The notes under the pieces were generated by a model. The model had not been told where the DNA came from, did no database searches, and was given only the letters and a program-made list of their open reading frames with translations. From the NCBI GenBank assembly GCA_964412195.1, contig CAYPNP010000009.1:1-64000 (forward strand): a stretch of DNA of 64,000 bases. The letters run 5' to 3'. The translations under genes and the position numbers were made by a program. This stretch comes from CAYPNP01 sp964412195. GTDB lineage: Bacteria; Acidobacteriota; JAAYUB01. Below, piece by piece: positions 34,801-42,756 of this stretch (positions within the stretch are counted from its first letter, which is position 1; every line of letters begins with the position of its first letter).

Positions 34801-36180
34801 CTATCGCGGCGGCATCTTCGGCATGCCCGGCATGGACGGCATGCCGGGCTTGCCGGGCTTGTCCGACGGCTGCCCGTTCAGGACGGTGACCAGGGGCCGC
34901 TCCCAGCCCAGCAGCTTCCGCACCTGCGCGCCTGCTTCGGCGGGAGTCACCGACTGGATCCGTTTCACCAGCGGGTCGCCGAAGAACTCCGGCAGCCGCT
35001 CGATGGGCAGGTCGGCCAGCAGCTGGCCCTTCCACATGCCGAGATAGTGGATGTTCTCCAGGTTGTAGATCTCGTCCAGCTCGGCCTTGAGCTGGTAGGT
35101 CCGCAGCCGCGCGGGGAGCGGGTCGAGCACCGCCATCGTCCGGATTTTCGCCGCCAGCGCCTCGGCCTGCTGCGCCGTGCGGGGGGCCGCGTCACGGAAC
35201 TCCAGCGTGATCTGGTACAGGGAATAATCCCGGTTGGTCACGGTGGCGCCCGAGTAGCTCTCGATGTCCCCCGCCTTCACCAGCGCCGCCAGAGGGGAGG
35301 CGGCGGGGTCCTCCAGCCACATCCGCGCCGCCTCGAAGGCCGGCCAGTCCGGCGCCCCCGGGGCGGTCGCGGGCAGGGTGAGCACCACCTGGCTGGCGGA
35401 CTGCTCGGTGGCGGCCACCTTCGTGGCCGGGGCGCGGAAGAGGTCCGGCATGGGGGGCGCTTCCGGCAGCGGCCTGGAGGGATACCCGCCCAGCCGGTCG
35501 GTGATCAGCCGGAGCGCCGCGGGCGCCGCGAAGTCCCCCACCACCAGCAGGGTGATGTTGTTGGGGACGTAGTAGGTCTGGTAGTAGCGCTGGATCAGCT
35601 CGCGCGGCATCTTCCGGATGGACTCCTCGGTGCCCACGGTGGGCAGCGCGTAGGGCGTGCCGGCGAACACGTGCTCCTGCAGGGCCCGCTCGACCCCGTA
35701 GTCGGGCGAGTTCCGGTCCTTGGCCAGCTCCTCGAGGATGATGCCGCGCTCCTTCTCCAGCTTGTCGGCCGGCAGGACGGAGTGAAAGATCATGTCCGCC
35801 TGCAGCTCCAGCACGCCGGCAAAGTTCTCGCGCGGCGCCACCATCAGATAGCAGGTGTAGTCCTCCCGGGTGAAGGCGTTGTTGTACGCCCCCAGCAGGT
35901 CGGCGTCCTCGTAGAGCTGGGCCTGGGAGCGCTTCTCCGTGCCGTTGAACAGGAGGTGCTCCAGCATGTGCGACATGCCGCAGGAAGCCTCGTCCTCCCC
36001 GCGCACGCCGATCTTCACGACGAAGTAGGAGGCGGTGACAGGCGCGGCGTGGTTCTCCAGCAGGACCACCTCCAGGCCGTTGGGCAGCCGGTGGAAGACG
36101 GGGGCGGATCCGGCGGCGCCCAGCCACAGGGCGGCCAGCAGGACCAGCGGGACGAGGGGCCATCGGCGGCGGATCATCAT
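34801..36180 (-). CDS. M16-family zinc peptidase (catalytic subunit)
   Basis: 459 residues with a signal peptide or anchor (residues 8-25). The inverted zinc motif HMLEH is at 71-75 in GMSHMLEHLLFNGTEKRS, with the distal Glu in the following helix (GIILEELAKDRN). Later blocks (YYQTYYVPNNITLLVVGD) are typical of PqqL/insulinase-like peptidases. It ends in a Pro/Gly/Met-rich tail (GKPGMPSMPGMPKMPPR). Start: GGAGGAG 6 bases upstream. It probably forms a heterodimer with the downstream subunit and degrades peptides in the periplasm. Confidence 0.93.
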   Translation of the reverse strand: MMIRRRWPLVPLVLLAALWLGAAGSAPVFHRLPNGLEVVLLENHAAPVTASYFVVKIGVRGEDEASCGMSHMLEHLLFNGTEKRSQAQLYEDADLLGAYNNAFTREDYTCYLMVAPRENFAGVLELQADMIFHSVLPADKLEKERGIILEELAKDRNSPDYGVERALQEHVFAGTPYALPTVGTEESIRKMPRELIQRYYQTYYVPNNITLLVVGDFAAPAALRLITDRLGGYPSRPLPEAPPMPDLFRAPATKVAATEQSASQVVLTLPATAPGAPDWPAFEAARMWLEDPAASPLAALVKAGDIESYSGATVTNRDYSLYQITLEFRDAAPRTAQQAEALAAKIRTMAVLDPLPARLRTYQLKAELDEIYNLENIHYLGMWKGQLLADLPIERLPEFFGDPLVKRIQSVTPAEAGAQVRKLLGWERPLVTVLNGQPSDKPGKPGMPSMPGMPKMPPR

Positions 36181-36291
36181 CGGCGTCTCCTCCGAAGGTT
36201 TGGCAGGATTCTACCAGAGTCCGGCGCCGCGCACCACGCCAGAAATCGGATGGAGGGGCGCTGGGCGGGGGGGGGCGCCGGGCGGGCAGGC

Positions 36292-36320
36292 TTGCAAATC
36301 CCCCCCGGCTGTTCTACCAT
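36292..36320 (+). promoter_or_regulatory. Candidate promoter of lpxD
   Basis: TTGCAA (36292-36297) and TACCAT (36315-36320) are separated by 17 bases, about 100 bases before the lpxD ATG. It lies in the divergent region opposite the M16 pair, which has a TAGAAT -10-like box on the minus strand (36213-36208). Confidence 0.45.
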
Positions 36321-36422
36321 GAGGGGGCCGATTCCCCCATTGGAGCGAGAAGCAGGATTTCACCACAGGGAGCGGAGGACGGGGAGAGCCCACGCCCGGT
36401 TCCCGGCAAAGGAGTTCCGGCG

Positions 36423-37448
36423 ATGCAAGTTGCGGAGATTGCGGCGGCGGTGGATTGCCGCTTCACCGGCGACGGCGGGGTGGAGATCCGGTCGGTGGCC
36501 AGCCTGGAAAAAGCCGGCCCCGCCGACATCACTTTCGTGATGGACAAGAAGCACCAGAAGCTCATCCCCGAGTCCCGCGCCGGAGCGTTCATCCTCGCTC
36601 CCGACGTCCCCCTGGAAGGCCGCCCCGCCATCCGATCGGCCAATCCCTACCTGACCTTTGCCCGGGTGCTGGCGTTGTTCTACCGCCAGCCGCTGCCGGA
36701 AGGTCCCTTCGTTCACCCCACTGCGGTGGTGGCGGAGGACGCGACCCTGGGGAAAGACTGCTACATCGGGCCGTACGTCGTGGTGGGCGAGGGCGCCCGC
36801 CTCGGCGACCGGGTCCGCATCGTCGCCCACGCCACGGTGTACCCCGGCGCGATCATCGGCGACGACACCCTGATCCATGCCCACGTGGTCGTTCGGGAGC
36901 ACTGCGTCCTGGGGCGCCGGGTCGTCCTCCAGAGCGGCGCCGTGATCGGCGGCGACGGCTTCGGCTTTGCCAAGGGGGCGGACGGCTCCTACACCAAGAT
37001 CCCCCAGGCCGGGCGGGTGGTGCTCGAGGACGACGTGGAGATTCAGGCCAACTCCTGCGTGGACCGGGGAACCCTCGACGACACCCGGATCGGCCGGGGC
37101 ACCAAGCTGGACAACCTGGTCCAGATCGGGCACGGCTCGGAAATCGGCGAAAACTGCGTCTTCGCCGGCCAGGTGGGGCTGGCCGGGAGCACCCGGGTCG
37201 GCAACAGCGTCACCATGGCCGGTCAGGTCGGCGTGGCGGGGCACTGCGTTATCGGCGACAACGTGGTCATCATGGCCCAGAGCGGCGTGCCCGGCGACAT
37301 CGAGAAGGACCGGGTCGTCATGGGCACCCCGCCGGTGGACCGGAAGGACTTCATGCGGATCGCCCTGAACTGGATCAAACTGCCCGAACTGGCCAAGCGG
37401 ATCCACGACTTGGAGAAGGCGCTGGAGGAATTGAGGAACCGGTCATGA
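36423..37448 (+). CDS. lpxD: UDP-3-O-acylglucosamine N-acyltransferase
   Basis: 341 residues, third enzyme of lipid A synthesis, adding the second acyl chain from acyl-ACP. The N-terminal UDP-binding domain (SLEKAGPADITFVMDKKHQK) is followed by a left-handed beta-helix of hexapeptide repeats (about 100-310), with the catalytic His region in NLVQIGHGSEIGENC, and by GGDGFGFA and QVGVAGHCVIGDNV. It shows the cell has LPS. Its stop overlaps the next gene's start (ATGA), coupling it to a J-domain/TPR protein rather than to lpxA or fabZ as in many bacteria. Confidence 0.96.
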   Translation: MQVAEIAAAVDCRFTGDGGVEIRSVASLEKAGPADITFVMDKKHQKLIPESRAGAFILAPDVPLEGRPAIRSANPYLTFARVLALFYRQPLPEGPFVHPTAVVAEDATLGKDCYIGPYVVVGEGARLGDRVRIVAHATVYPGAIIGDDTLIHAHVVVREHCVLGRRVVLQSGAVIGGDGFGFAKGADGSYTKIPQAGRVVLEDDVEIQANSCVDRGTLDDTRIGRGTKLDNLVQIGHGSEIGENCVFAGQVGLAGSTRVGNSVTMAGQVGVAGHCVIGDNVVIMAQSGVPGDIEKDRVVMGTPPVDRKDFMRIALNWIKLPELAKRIHDLEKALEELRNRS

Positions 37449-39016
37449 GCGGCGGATCCGATTTTTCCACCAATTTCATTCTGGAGGCACTCCGGAAGAT
37501 CCACGGGGAGAAGCTCACTGGCTTCCTGTCCTTCCCTTACGAGGAGGATCTCACCACCATGACGTTCCTCGGGGGGGAGTTTGTCGCCCTGGACACCCGG
37601 ACCGGCCGGAAGTACCTGGCCCCCTTCCTGGCGGAACGGGGCATCGACCTGGGCCACCTCCTCGCCGAGTCCACCAGCGCCATTTCGGTGGCGGAACTCC
37701 AGTCCGCCCAGCAGGCCACCTTGGAATTCGTGGGGCGGTTGCTGAACCGCCTGGCCGATCCCGCGGTGGGGGTGCTGCTGAACTTTCAGGTCCGGGACGC
37801 CGCGGACATTTCCGCCGCCGTCCCCGGCGTGCCGTCGGCGAACCTGGTCCTGCAGTTCTTCGACAAGTGGCTGGAGTCCCGCCTGCTCCCCGCCATGCGG
37901 CCGGATCCGGCCGCGGTCATCCGGGTCGGCCCGGACCACCTCCAGCGGGTGCGGTCCCTGGCGCTCACCCCGCGCCAGGGGTACATCCTGGCCCGGCTGC
38001 AGGACGGGCTGACCGTGCGGGACTTCATCAGCAGCTGCGGGATGCCGGAGGAGCAGGTGGCGCGGGACCTGCTGGCCTTCTCGTTCTTCGGCATCCTGTC
38101 GGTGGGCGAGCCGCCGCGGAAAGCCGGGGCGCCGACGGCCGCCGGCCGGACCGCCCCTGCCGCGGCGGCGCCCGCCTCCCGGGTCGCGGGGTCGCCGCCG
38201 GCGGAAGCGGGAGAGGGCGTCCCGCCGGAGTTGCTGGCCCAGGTCCGGGACTTGGCCATGGTGGCGGAGAGGGGCAACCTCTACGAAATCCTGGACGTGG
38301 ATGTCCGCGCCGATACCGAGGAGATCAAGCACCGTTTCGTCGAGCTGACCAAGCAGTTGCACCCCGACAAGTTCCAGAAGTACGGCGATCCCGCCCTGCT
38401 GGCCCAGGTGGACGCCATCTTCGCCAAGATCTCCGAGGCGAACGAAGTGCTCAAGGACCCGCTGCGGCGCTCCGAGTACAATGAGAAAACCGGCCTGGAC
38501 AAGGCTCCCCTGCACAAGACGGCTCCGGCCCCGGCCCCGGCCGGCGAGTCGCAGAAAGGCGGCAAGGCTTACGCCTACGAGGATCCAGAGCACAAGGCCA
38601 AGCAGCATTTCGCCCACGGCAAGGAGGCCCTGAAGAACCAAAAGTTCCACGATGCGGTGGAGCACTTCCGGGAGGCGGTCCGGATGATGCCGGACGTGGC
38701 CGAGTACCAGTTCTTCCTGGGCCGGACTCTGTCCATGAACCCCCAGCGGGCCAAGGAGGCGGAGGAGCGCCTGAAGCGGGCGCTGGAGCTGAAGCCGAAC
38801 CGGGTGGAGATCCTGCTGGAACTGGGGCGCTTCTACGAGCGGATGAACCTCAAGCTGAGGGCGAAGACATACTTCGAGCAGGCGCTCAAGGCGGATCCCA
38901 AGAACAAGGAAGCCATGCAGGCCCTGGGAATCAAGGTCAAGCAGCCACTGGACTTCAAGGGCCTGCTCAAACTCGACCTAAAAGACCTGCTCAAATCCCG
39001 GAAAGACAAGGAGTAG
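37445..39016 (+). CDS. DUF4388/PATAN-like, J-domain and TPR protein
   Basis: 523 residues. The N-terminal domain (about 8-130: LTGFLSFPYEEDLTTMTFLGGEFVAL-like) resembles the PATAN/DUF4388 adaptor found in bacterial signalling proteins. A middle winged-helix-like part (about 160-215) and a Pro/Ala linker follow. A J domain (about 280-345) has the HPD motif in QLHPDKFQKYG, which would stimulate DnaK ATPase. Three TPR units end the protein (about 380-490). Similar J/TPR proteins occur in Myxococcota and Acidobacteriota. The coding region overlaps the convergent Fic-like gene by 39 bases. Translational coupling to lpxD is the only functional clue. Confidence 0.85.
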   Translation: MSGGSDFSTNFILEALRKIHGEKLTGFLSFPYEEDLTTMTFLGGEFVALDTRTGRKYLAPFLAERGIDLGHLLAESTSAISVAELQSAQQATLEFVGRLLNRLADPAVGVLLNFQVRDAADISAAVPGVPSANLVLQFFDKWLESRLLPAMRPDPAAVIRVGPDHLQRVRSLALTPRQGYILARLQDGLTVRDFISSCGMPEEQVARDLLAFSFFGILSVGEPPRKAGAPTAAGRTAPAAAAPASRVAGSPPAEAGEGVPPELLAQVRDLAMVAERGNLYEILDVDVRADTEEIKHRFVELTKQLHPDKFQKYGDPALLAQVDAIFAKISEANEVLKDPLRRSEYNEKTGLDKAPLHKTAPAPAPAGESQKGGKAYAYEDPEHKAKQHFAHGKEALKNQKFHDAVEHFREAVRMMPDVAEYQFFLGRTLSMNPQRAKEAEERLKRALELKPNRVEILLELGRFYERMNLKLRAKTYFEQALKADPKNKEAMQALGIKVKQPLDFKGLLKLDLKDLLKSRKDKE

Positions 39017-39694
39017 GCGGAACGATTCGCCGATGCCCGCATGGCCGAGGCGGGTCAACGCCTCCGTGTGCCCGGCGCGCGCCCGGGCGATGGCCGCGAA
39101 CCATTGGCGGCCCTGTCCCGGCGTGAGGACCGGTGGCGGGTAGTCGGCGGACAGCAGGTGCGCCCAGGGCACGATCCGGACGAGGGGGAAGTTCCAGGCG
39201 GGGAAGGGGCGCAGGTCGGCCAGGCGGAGGGAGAGCAGGCAATACTTTTCCACCGGGTGGAACAGCCGGGTGCTCTCGACGGACAGCCACTCCAGGGTGT
39301 TGGCCAGGAAGTCCCGGAGGTAGGCCGAGTCCTCCGCCGGCTCTTCACCGGAAAGGCTGTGGGCGGGGGCGGTGCGCAACGGCGCGGCGCCGTTCCAGCA
39401 GGCGGACAGCGCGCACAGGTCCTCCAGGGTGAGGGGCGAGCCGGAGGCGAGGCGGTCCAGTAGCTGCTCGACGGTGCCGGCGAGGGCCTCCTCCGGCGCG
39501 CGGCCGCCCGGGACGGCGTCGTCGGCCGGGACCAGGGGCAGCAGCGCCCGCTCGGCGGGGAGGACGTTGGCGCGCAGGTGGTCCGCCAGCCGGCGGCGGC
39601 GCTCCGCCGGGTCCGGGCATGCCGCGCGGAACCGGTTGCGGGCCCGATCGATGTCGAGGAACTCCGCCGCCGTCTTGTAGCCTTCTTCCATCAT
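38978..39694 (-). CDS. Degenerate Fic-domain protein
   Basis: 238 residues. The second half has the helical Fic layout: FHPVEKYCLLSLRLADLRPF aligns with the family's 'P-x-E-x-A-x(n)-IHPF' helix, and LLSADYPPPVL matches the helix after the active loop. The catalytic HPFxxGNGRxxR becomes RPFPAWNFPLVR at 162-173: Pro163, Phe164, Asn168 and Arg173 remain, but the catalytic His is Arg, both Gly are replaced (Trp167, Phe169) and the first Arg is Pro170. AMPylation seems impossible. The ATG at 39694 overlaps the mtaB stop, so it is coupled to that gene. Confidence 0.7.
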   Translation of the reverse strand: MMEEGYKTAAEFLDIDRARNRFRAACPDPAERRRRLADHLRANVLPAERALLPLVPADDAVPGGRAPEEALAGTVEQLLDRLASGSPLTLEDLCALSACWNGAAPLRTAPAHSLSGEEPAEDSAYLRDFLANTLEWLSVESTRLFHPVEKYCLLSLRLADLRPFPAWNFPLVRIVPWAHLLSADYPPPVLTPGQGRQWFAAIARARAGHTEALTRLGHAGIGESFRLLLVFPGFEQVF

Positions 39695-41001
39695 GGTTTT
39701 CCGCCGGGGATCCGGCCCCGGCAGCGGCCGCCGGCGCCCACCTCGTCGATGACCACCGTCACGGGCGTGTTCTCGGGAAGGCGCACGCCCGGCACCTCGA
39801 CCTCGATGTAGTTTTCCGCCATGACGGCGGTGGCGGGGGGATCGGCGGCGGCACGCAGGCACAGGCCGGGCAGGGGCCGGCCGATCCAGCCCCGCCGGTA
39901 GGCCAGCCGCTTGCGGGCGCCCAGTTCGCGCAGGCGGGCGGCGCGGCGGCGCACCTCTTCCGGCGGCAGCGCGCCCGGCATGCGGGCGGCCTCCGTCCCG
40001 GGCCGGGCGGAAAAGGGGAACACGTGCAGGTAAGCCACGGGGAGCCCTTCGATGAATGCCAGCGTCTCGGCTTCTTCGGCCGCGGTCTCGCCGGGGAAGC
40101 CCGTCAGCACGTCGGCGCCCAGCGCGGCGCCGGGGCGGGCCTCGGCCAGCCGCCGGCAGACCCCGGCGTACTCGGCGGGGGAGTAGGGCCGCCGCATCCG
40201 TTGCAGCACGGTGGCCGAGCCGCTCTGGAGGGGGACGTGGAAATGGGGCGCGATGCGGGGCTCGGCGGCGATCAGGCGGATCAATGCTTCGTCGAATTCC
40301 AGCGGCTCCAGGGAGCTGAGGCGGAGCCGGTCCAGCGGGCAGGCGGCCAGGATCTCGGCCAGCAGGCGGGCCAGGGGCACCGGCGGATCGAGGCTCTGGC
40401 CGTACCGGCCCAGGTGGATCCCGGTCAGGGTGATCTCCCGGACGCCCTGCGCCACCAGGCCGCGGACCCGCTCGATCACTTGCGCCAGGGGGGCGCTGCG
40501 GCCGGGTCCGCGCACCGACGGCACGATGCAGTAGGCGCAGGCGGCGTCGCAGCCGTCCTGCACCTTGACGTGGGGCCGGGTGTGCCCGCGCCAGGCCACC
40601 GGCACGTCCGACAACACACCCGAAGGGGGGGCGGGCGCGACTTCCGCCTCAGGCCAACCGCTGCCCGCGCCGGCACCCAGCAGTCGGGGCAGGTCCAGGC
40701 GCTGTCCCGTGCCCAGGACCGCCCAGACGCCGTCCTGGCCCCGCAGGAAGTTGGCGGCGCGCTCGGCGTAACATCCGGACAGGACGATCCGGGCGGAGGG
40801 GTTCTCACGGTGCAGGCGGTGGAGCAGCTTGCGGACGTCGTGGTCGCTGCGGTGGGTCACGGTGCAGCTGTTGAGGATGAGCACGTCGGCGGCGGCGGCG
40901 TCCTCCGCCGGAAGGTGGCCGGCCGACTCCAGGGCGTCGGCCATGGCGTCGCCGTCGGCCTGGTTCGTCCGGCACCCGAATGAATACAGCCAGTACCTCA
41001 T
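39691..41001 (-). CDS. mtaB: Threonylcarbamoyladenosine tRNA methylthiotransferase MtaB
   Basis: 436 residues. Converts t6A37 to ms2t6A37 in tRNAs. The N-terminal UPF0004 domain has three conserved cysteines (SFGCRTNQAD, NSCTVTH, SGCYAE). The radical SAM cluster motif is CDAACAYCIVPSVRG, and LTGIHLGRYG, HVPLQSGSATVL and DVLTGFPGET are MtaB-type blocks; HLGRYG rather than the MiaB pattern favours MtaB. A C-terminal TRAM-like region ends the protein. GAGG, which belongs to a repeat arm, serves as ribosome-binding site 4 bases before the ATG. Confidence 0.93.
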   Translation of the reverse strand: MRYWLYSFGCRTNQADGDAMADALESAGHLPAEDAAAADVLILNSCTVTHRSDHDVRKLLHRLHRENPSARIVLSGCYAERAANFLRGQDGVWAVLGTGQRLDLPRLLGAGAGSGWPEAEVAPAPPSGVLSDVPVAWRGHTRPHVKVQDGCDAACAYCIVPSVRGPGRSAPLAQVIERVRGLVAQGVREITLTGIHLGRYGQSLDPPVPLARLLAEILAACPLDRLRLSSLEPLEFDEALIRLIAAEPRIAPHFHVPLQSGSATVLQRMRRPYSPAEYAGVCRRLAEARPGAALGADVLTGFPGETAAEEAETLAFIEGLPVAYLHVFPFSARPGTEAARMPGALPPEEVRRRAARLRELGARKRLAYRRGWIGRPLPGLCLRAAADPPATAVMAENYIEVEVPGVRLPENTPVTVVIDEVGAGGRCRGRIPGGKP

Positions 41002-41008
41002 TAATCCT

Positions 41009-41198
41009 CACCACAAAGGCACGAAGGGTACAAAGAGATCAGCTGGCCATTCACCCAATCAGAAGCGATCGGGCGATACCTTCAAGAGGAGAATTATAGC
41101 AAGAGTCCGATCTGGTTGCAGACGTCAACCGAATTCCCAGGATGGTTTCCGGATTGAAAACCTGAAAAATTCTGTGTGTCCTTCGTGCCTTTGTGGTG
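41009..41198. repeat. Perfect 19-bp inverted repeat bounding the mtaB-purE gap
   Basis: 41009-41027 (CACCACAAAGGCACGAAGG) is exactly complementary to 41180-41198. Between them are about 150 bases with no gene. The left arm overlaps the leader of mtaB and contains its ribosome-binding site; the right arm lies 8 bases from the purE stop. The same word in degenerate form appears at 46371-46495 and 55690-55900. Confidence 0.8.
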
Positions 41199-41205
41199 GG
41201 TCCTT

Positions 41206-41712
41206 CTACTCGGACAGGGCGCGGCGGAGCTTGGCCGACTGCTCTTCCACCCCGGCCGCCAGCTCCTCCTTGTGCCGGCGCAGCTTCTCCGCCAGCGCCG
41301 GGTTGGACAGCGCCAGCACCTGCGCGACGAAGACGGCGGCGTTGCGTGCGCCGGACTTGCCCACGGCCATGGTCGCCACCGGCACGCCGGGCGGCATCTG
41401 CACCGTGGCCAGCAGAGCGTCCCAGCCCCGGAGCGGGGAGGAGTCGATGGGCACGCCCACCACCGGCAGGGTCGTGTGCCCGGCCACCACGCCGCCGAGG
41501 TGGGCGGCTGCGCCGGCCCCGACGATGATCACCCTCAATCCCCGGCCGGCCGCGCCGGCGGCGTAAGCGGCGGTCTTGTCGGGCGAGCGGTGGGCCGACG
41601 AGACATCCACCTCGAAGGGGATGCCGAACTTCTTCAAGGTGTCGAGACAATCCTTCATTACGTCCATGTCCGACAGGCTGCCCATCAGCACGCCCACCAG
41701 CGGTTCTGTCAT
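41206..41712 (-). CDS. purE: N5-carboxyaminoimidazole ribonucleotide mutase
   Basis: 168 residues, class I PurE. VGVLMGSLSDMDVMKDC is the phosphate-binding start, VDVSSAHRSPDKT contains the catalytic His, and GAGAAAHLGGVVAGHTTLPVVGVP with LLATVQMPPGVPVATMAVGK are family blocks. The start at 41712 is chosen because GGAGG lies 7 bases upstream; the ATG at 41718 is a second possibility. No purK is present in the window, although class I enzymes normally need PurK. Confidence 0.95.
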   Translation of the reverse strand: MTEPLVGVLMGSLSDMDVMKDCLDTLKKFGIPFEVDVSSAHRSPDKTAAYAAGAAGRGLRVIIVGAGAAAHLGGVVAGHTTLPVVGVPIDSSPLRGWDALLATVQMPPGVPVATMAVGKSGARNAAVFVAQVLALSNPALAEKLRRHKEELAAGVEEQSAKLRRALSE

Positions 41713-41741
41713 GTCCATGCCTCCAGCCGAATTTGGGGTGT

Positions 41742-41770
41742 ATTTCACCACATCCCGCTCCGGTTTTCAA
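41742..41770 (-). promoter_or_regulatory. Candidate purE promoter
   Basis: On the minus strand, TTGAAA (41770-41765) and TGAAAT (41747-41742) are separated by 17 bases and lie about 30 bases before the ATG at 41712. Confidence 0.4.
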
Positions 41771-41861
41771 ATCCAACGGCAACCGGCCTGGCCGCCGGCC
41801 GGTGAATCGGAACGGGGCGGGCGCACATCTCACTCGTTTCAACAGCCCGATTGGAGGCGTC

Positions 41862-42743
41862 GTGCCGGAAATCCTGAAAGCCCCGGAACCTGTGCTGCAG
41901 TGCATGGAAATGATCGGCGGCAACCACCTGGACAGCTACCTGATCCACGCGCCGGGCCTGGACGCGTGGGTTGACAGCCTGCCCCACAGCGCCGAGGCGG
42001 GCGGGGACGTGCACCTGCTGTCCGTCTGCGGCTCCGGCCGGGTCACCCGGATGATCATGGCCGACGTGGCCGGCCACGGCGCGTCGGCCGGGGAGACCGC
42101 CCGGCTTCTCCGGCGGCTGGTCCACCGGCATATCAACTATCTCGACCAGTCCCGGCTGGTGCGGGACGTGAACCGGGAATTCATCCGTCACACCGAGGAT
42201 GGCCGGTTCGCCACCGTCCTGTTCATGACCTACTACGCCCCCACCAGCCATGTCATCATTTGCAACGCCGGCCACGTCCGGCCGTTCCACTTCTCCACCC
42301 GCCTGGGCCGCTGGCGGCCGCTGGATGCCAACACCGAGGACCGCGGCCCCTCCATCCGCACGGAGAGGGAAACCTACGCCTTCCAGCCGGTGGCCAACCT
42401 CCCGCTGGGGATCGTGTCGGACACGCCCTACATCCAGTTCGAGGTGCACCTCGACCCCGGCGACGTGCTGGTGGCCTGCTCCGATGCCCTGACCGAAGCC
42501 GAGTCCCCGGACGGGAGAATGCTGGGGGAGAGTGGTTTGCTGGAAATGCTGGCGGGTTTGCCGCCGGAGGCGCCGGACCGCCTGGGGGCGACGCTGCTGG
42601 CGGCGGTCAACGACTTCCGGGGCCAGTCGCCGCCAGCCGACGACCAGACCCTCCTGGTGGCCCGCCGCACGGACGCTCCCCGGCCCCGGCTGGGTGTCCG
42701 GTGGCTGCTGCGGTTGATGCGCCGGCTGGCACGGCGCGACTAG
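41862..42743 (+). CDS. Stand-alone SpoIIE/RsbU-type protein phosphatase
   Basis: 293 residues from a GTG start with GGAGG 4 bases upstream (an internal ATG at 41904 is possible). The PP2C core has GGDVHLLSVCG, MADVAGHGASAG, CNAGHVRPF, ACSDALTEAES and the final DDQTLLV, so all metal-binding Asp are present. No sensor or membrane segment is visible, so it probably receives its signal from a partner. It likely dephosphorylates an anti-sigma-factor antagonist, as RsbU does, though neither sigma nor anti-sigma gene is in the window. Basic C-terminal end. Confidence 0.88.
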   Translation: MPEILKAPEPVLQCMEMIGGNHLDSYLIHAPGLDAWVDSLPHSAEAGGDVHLLSVCGSGRVTRMIMADVAGHGASAGETARLLRRLVHRHINYLDQSRLVRDVNREFIRHTEDGRFATVLFMTYYAPTSHVIICNAGHVRPFHFSTRLGRWRPLDANTEDRGPSIRTERETYAFQPVANLPLGIVSDTPYIQFEVHLDPGDVLVACSDALTEAESPDGRMLGESGLLEMLAGLPPEAPDRLGATLLAAVNDFRGQSPPADDQTLLVARRTDAPRPRLGVRWLLRLMRRLARRD

Positions 42744-42756
42744 GGGCGGGAGCCGC

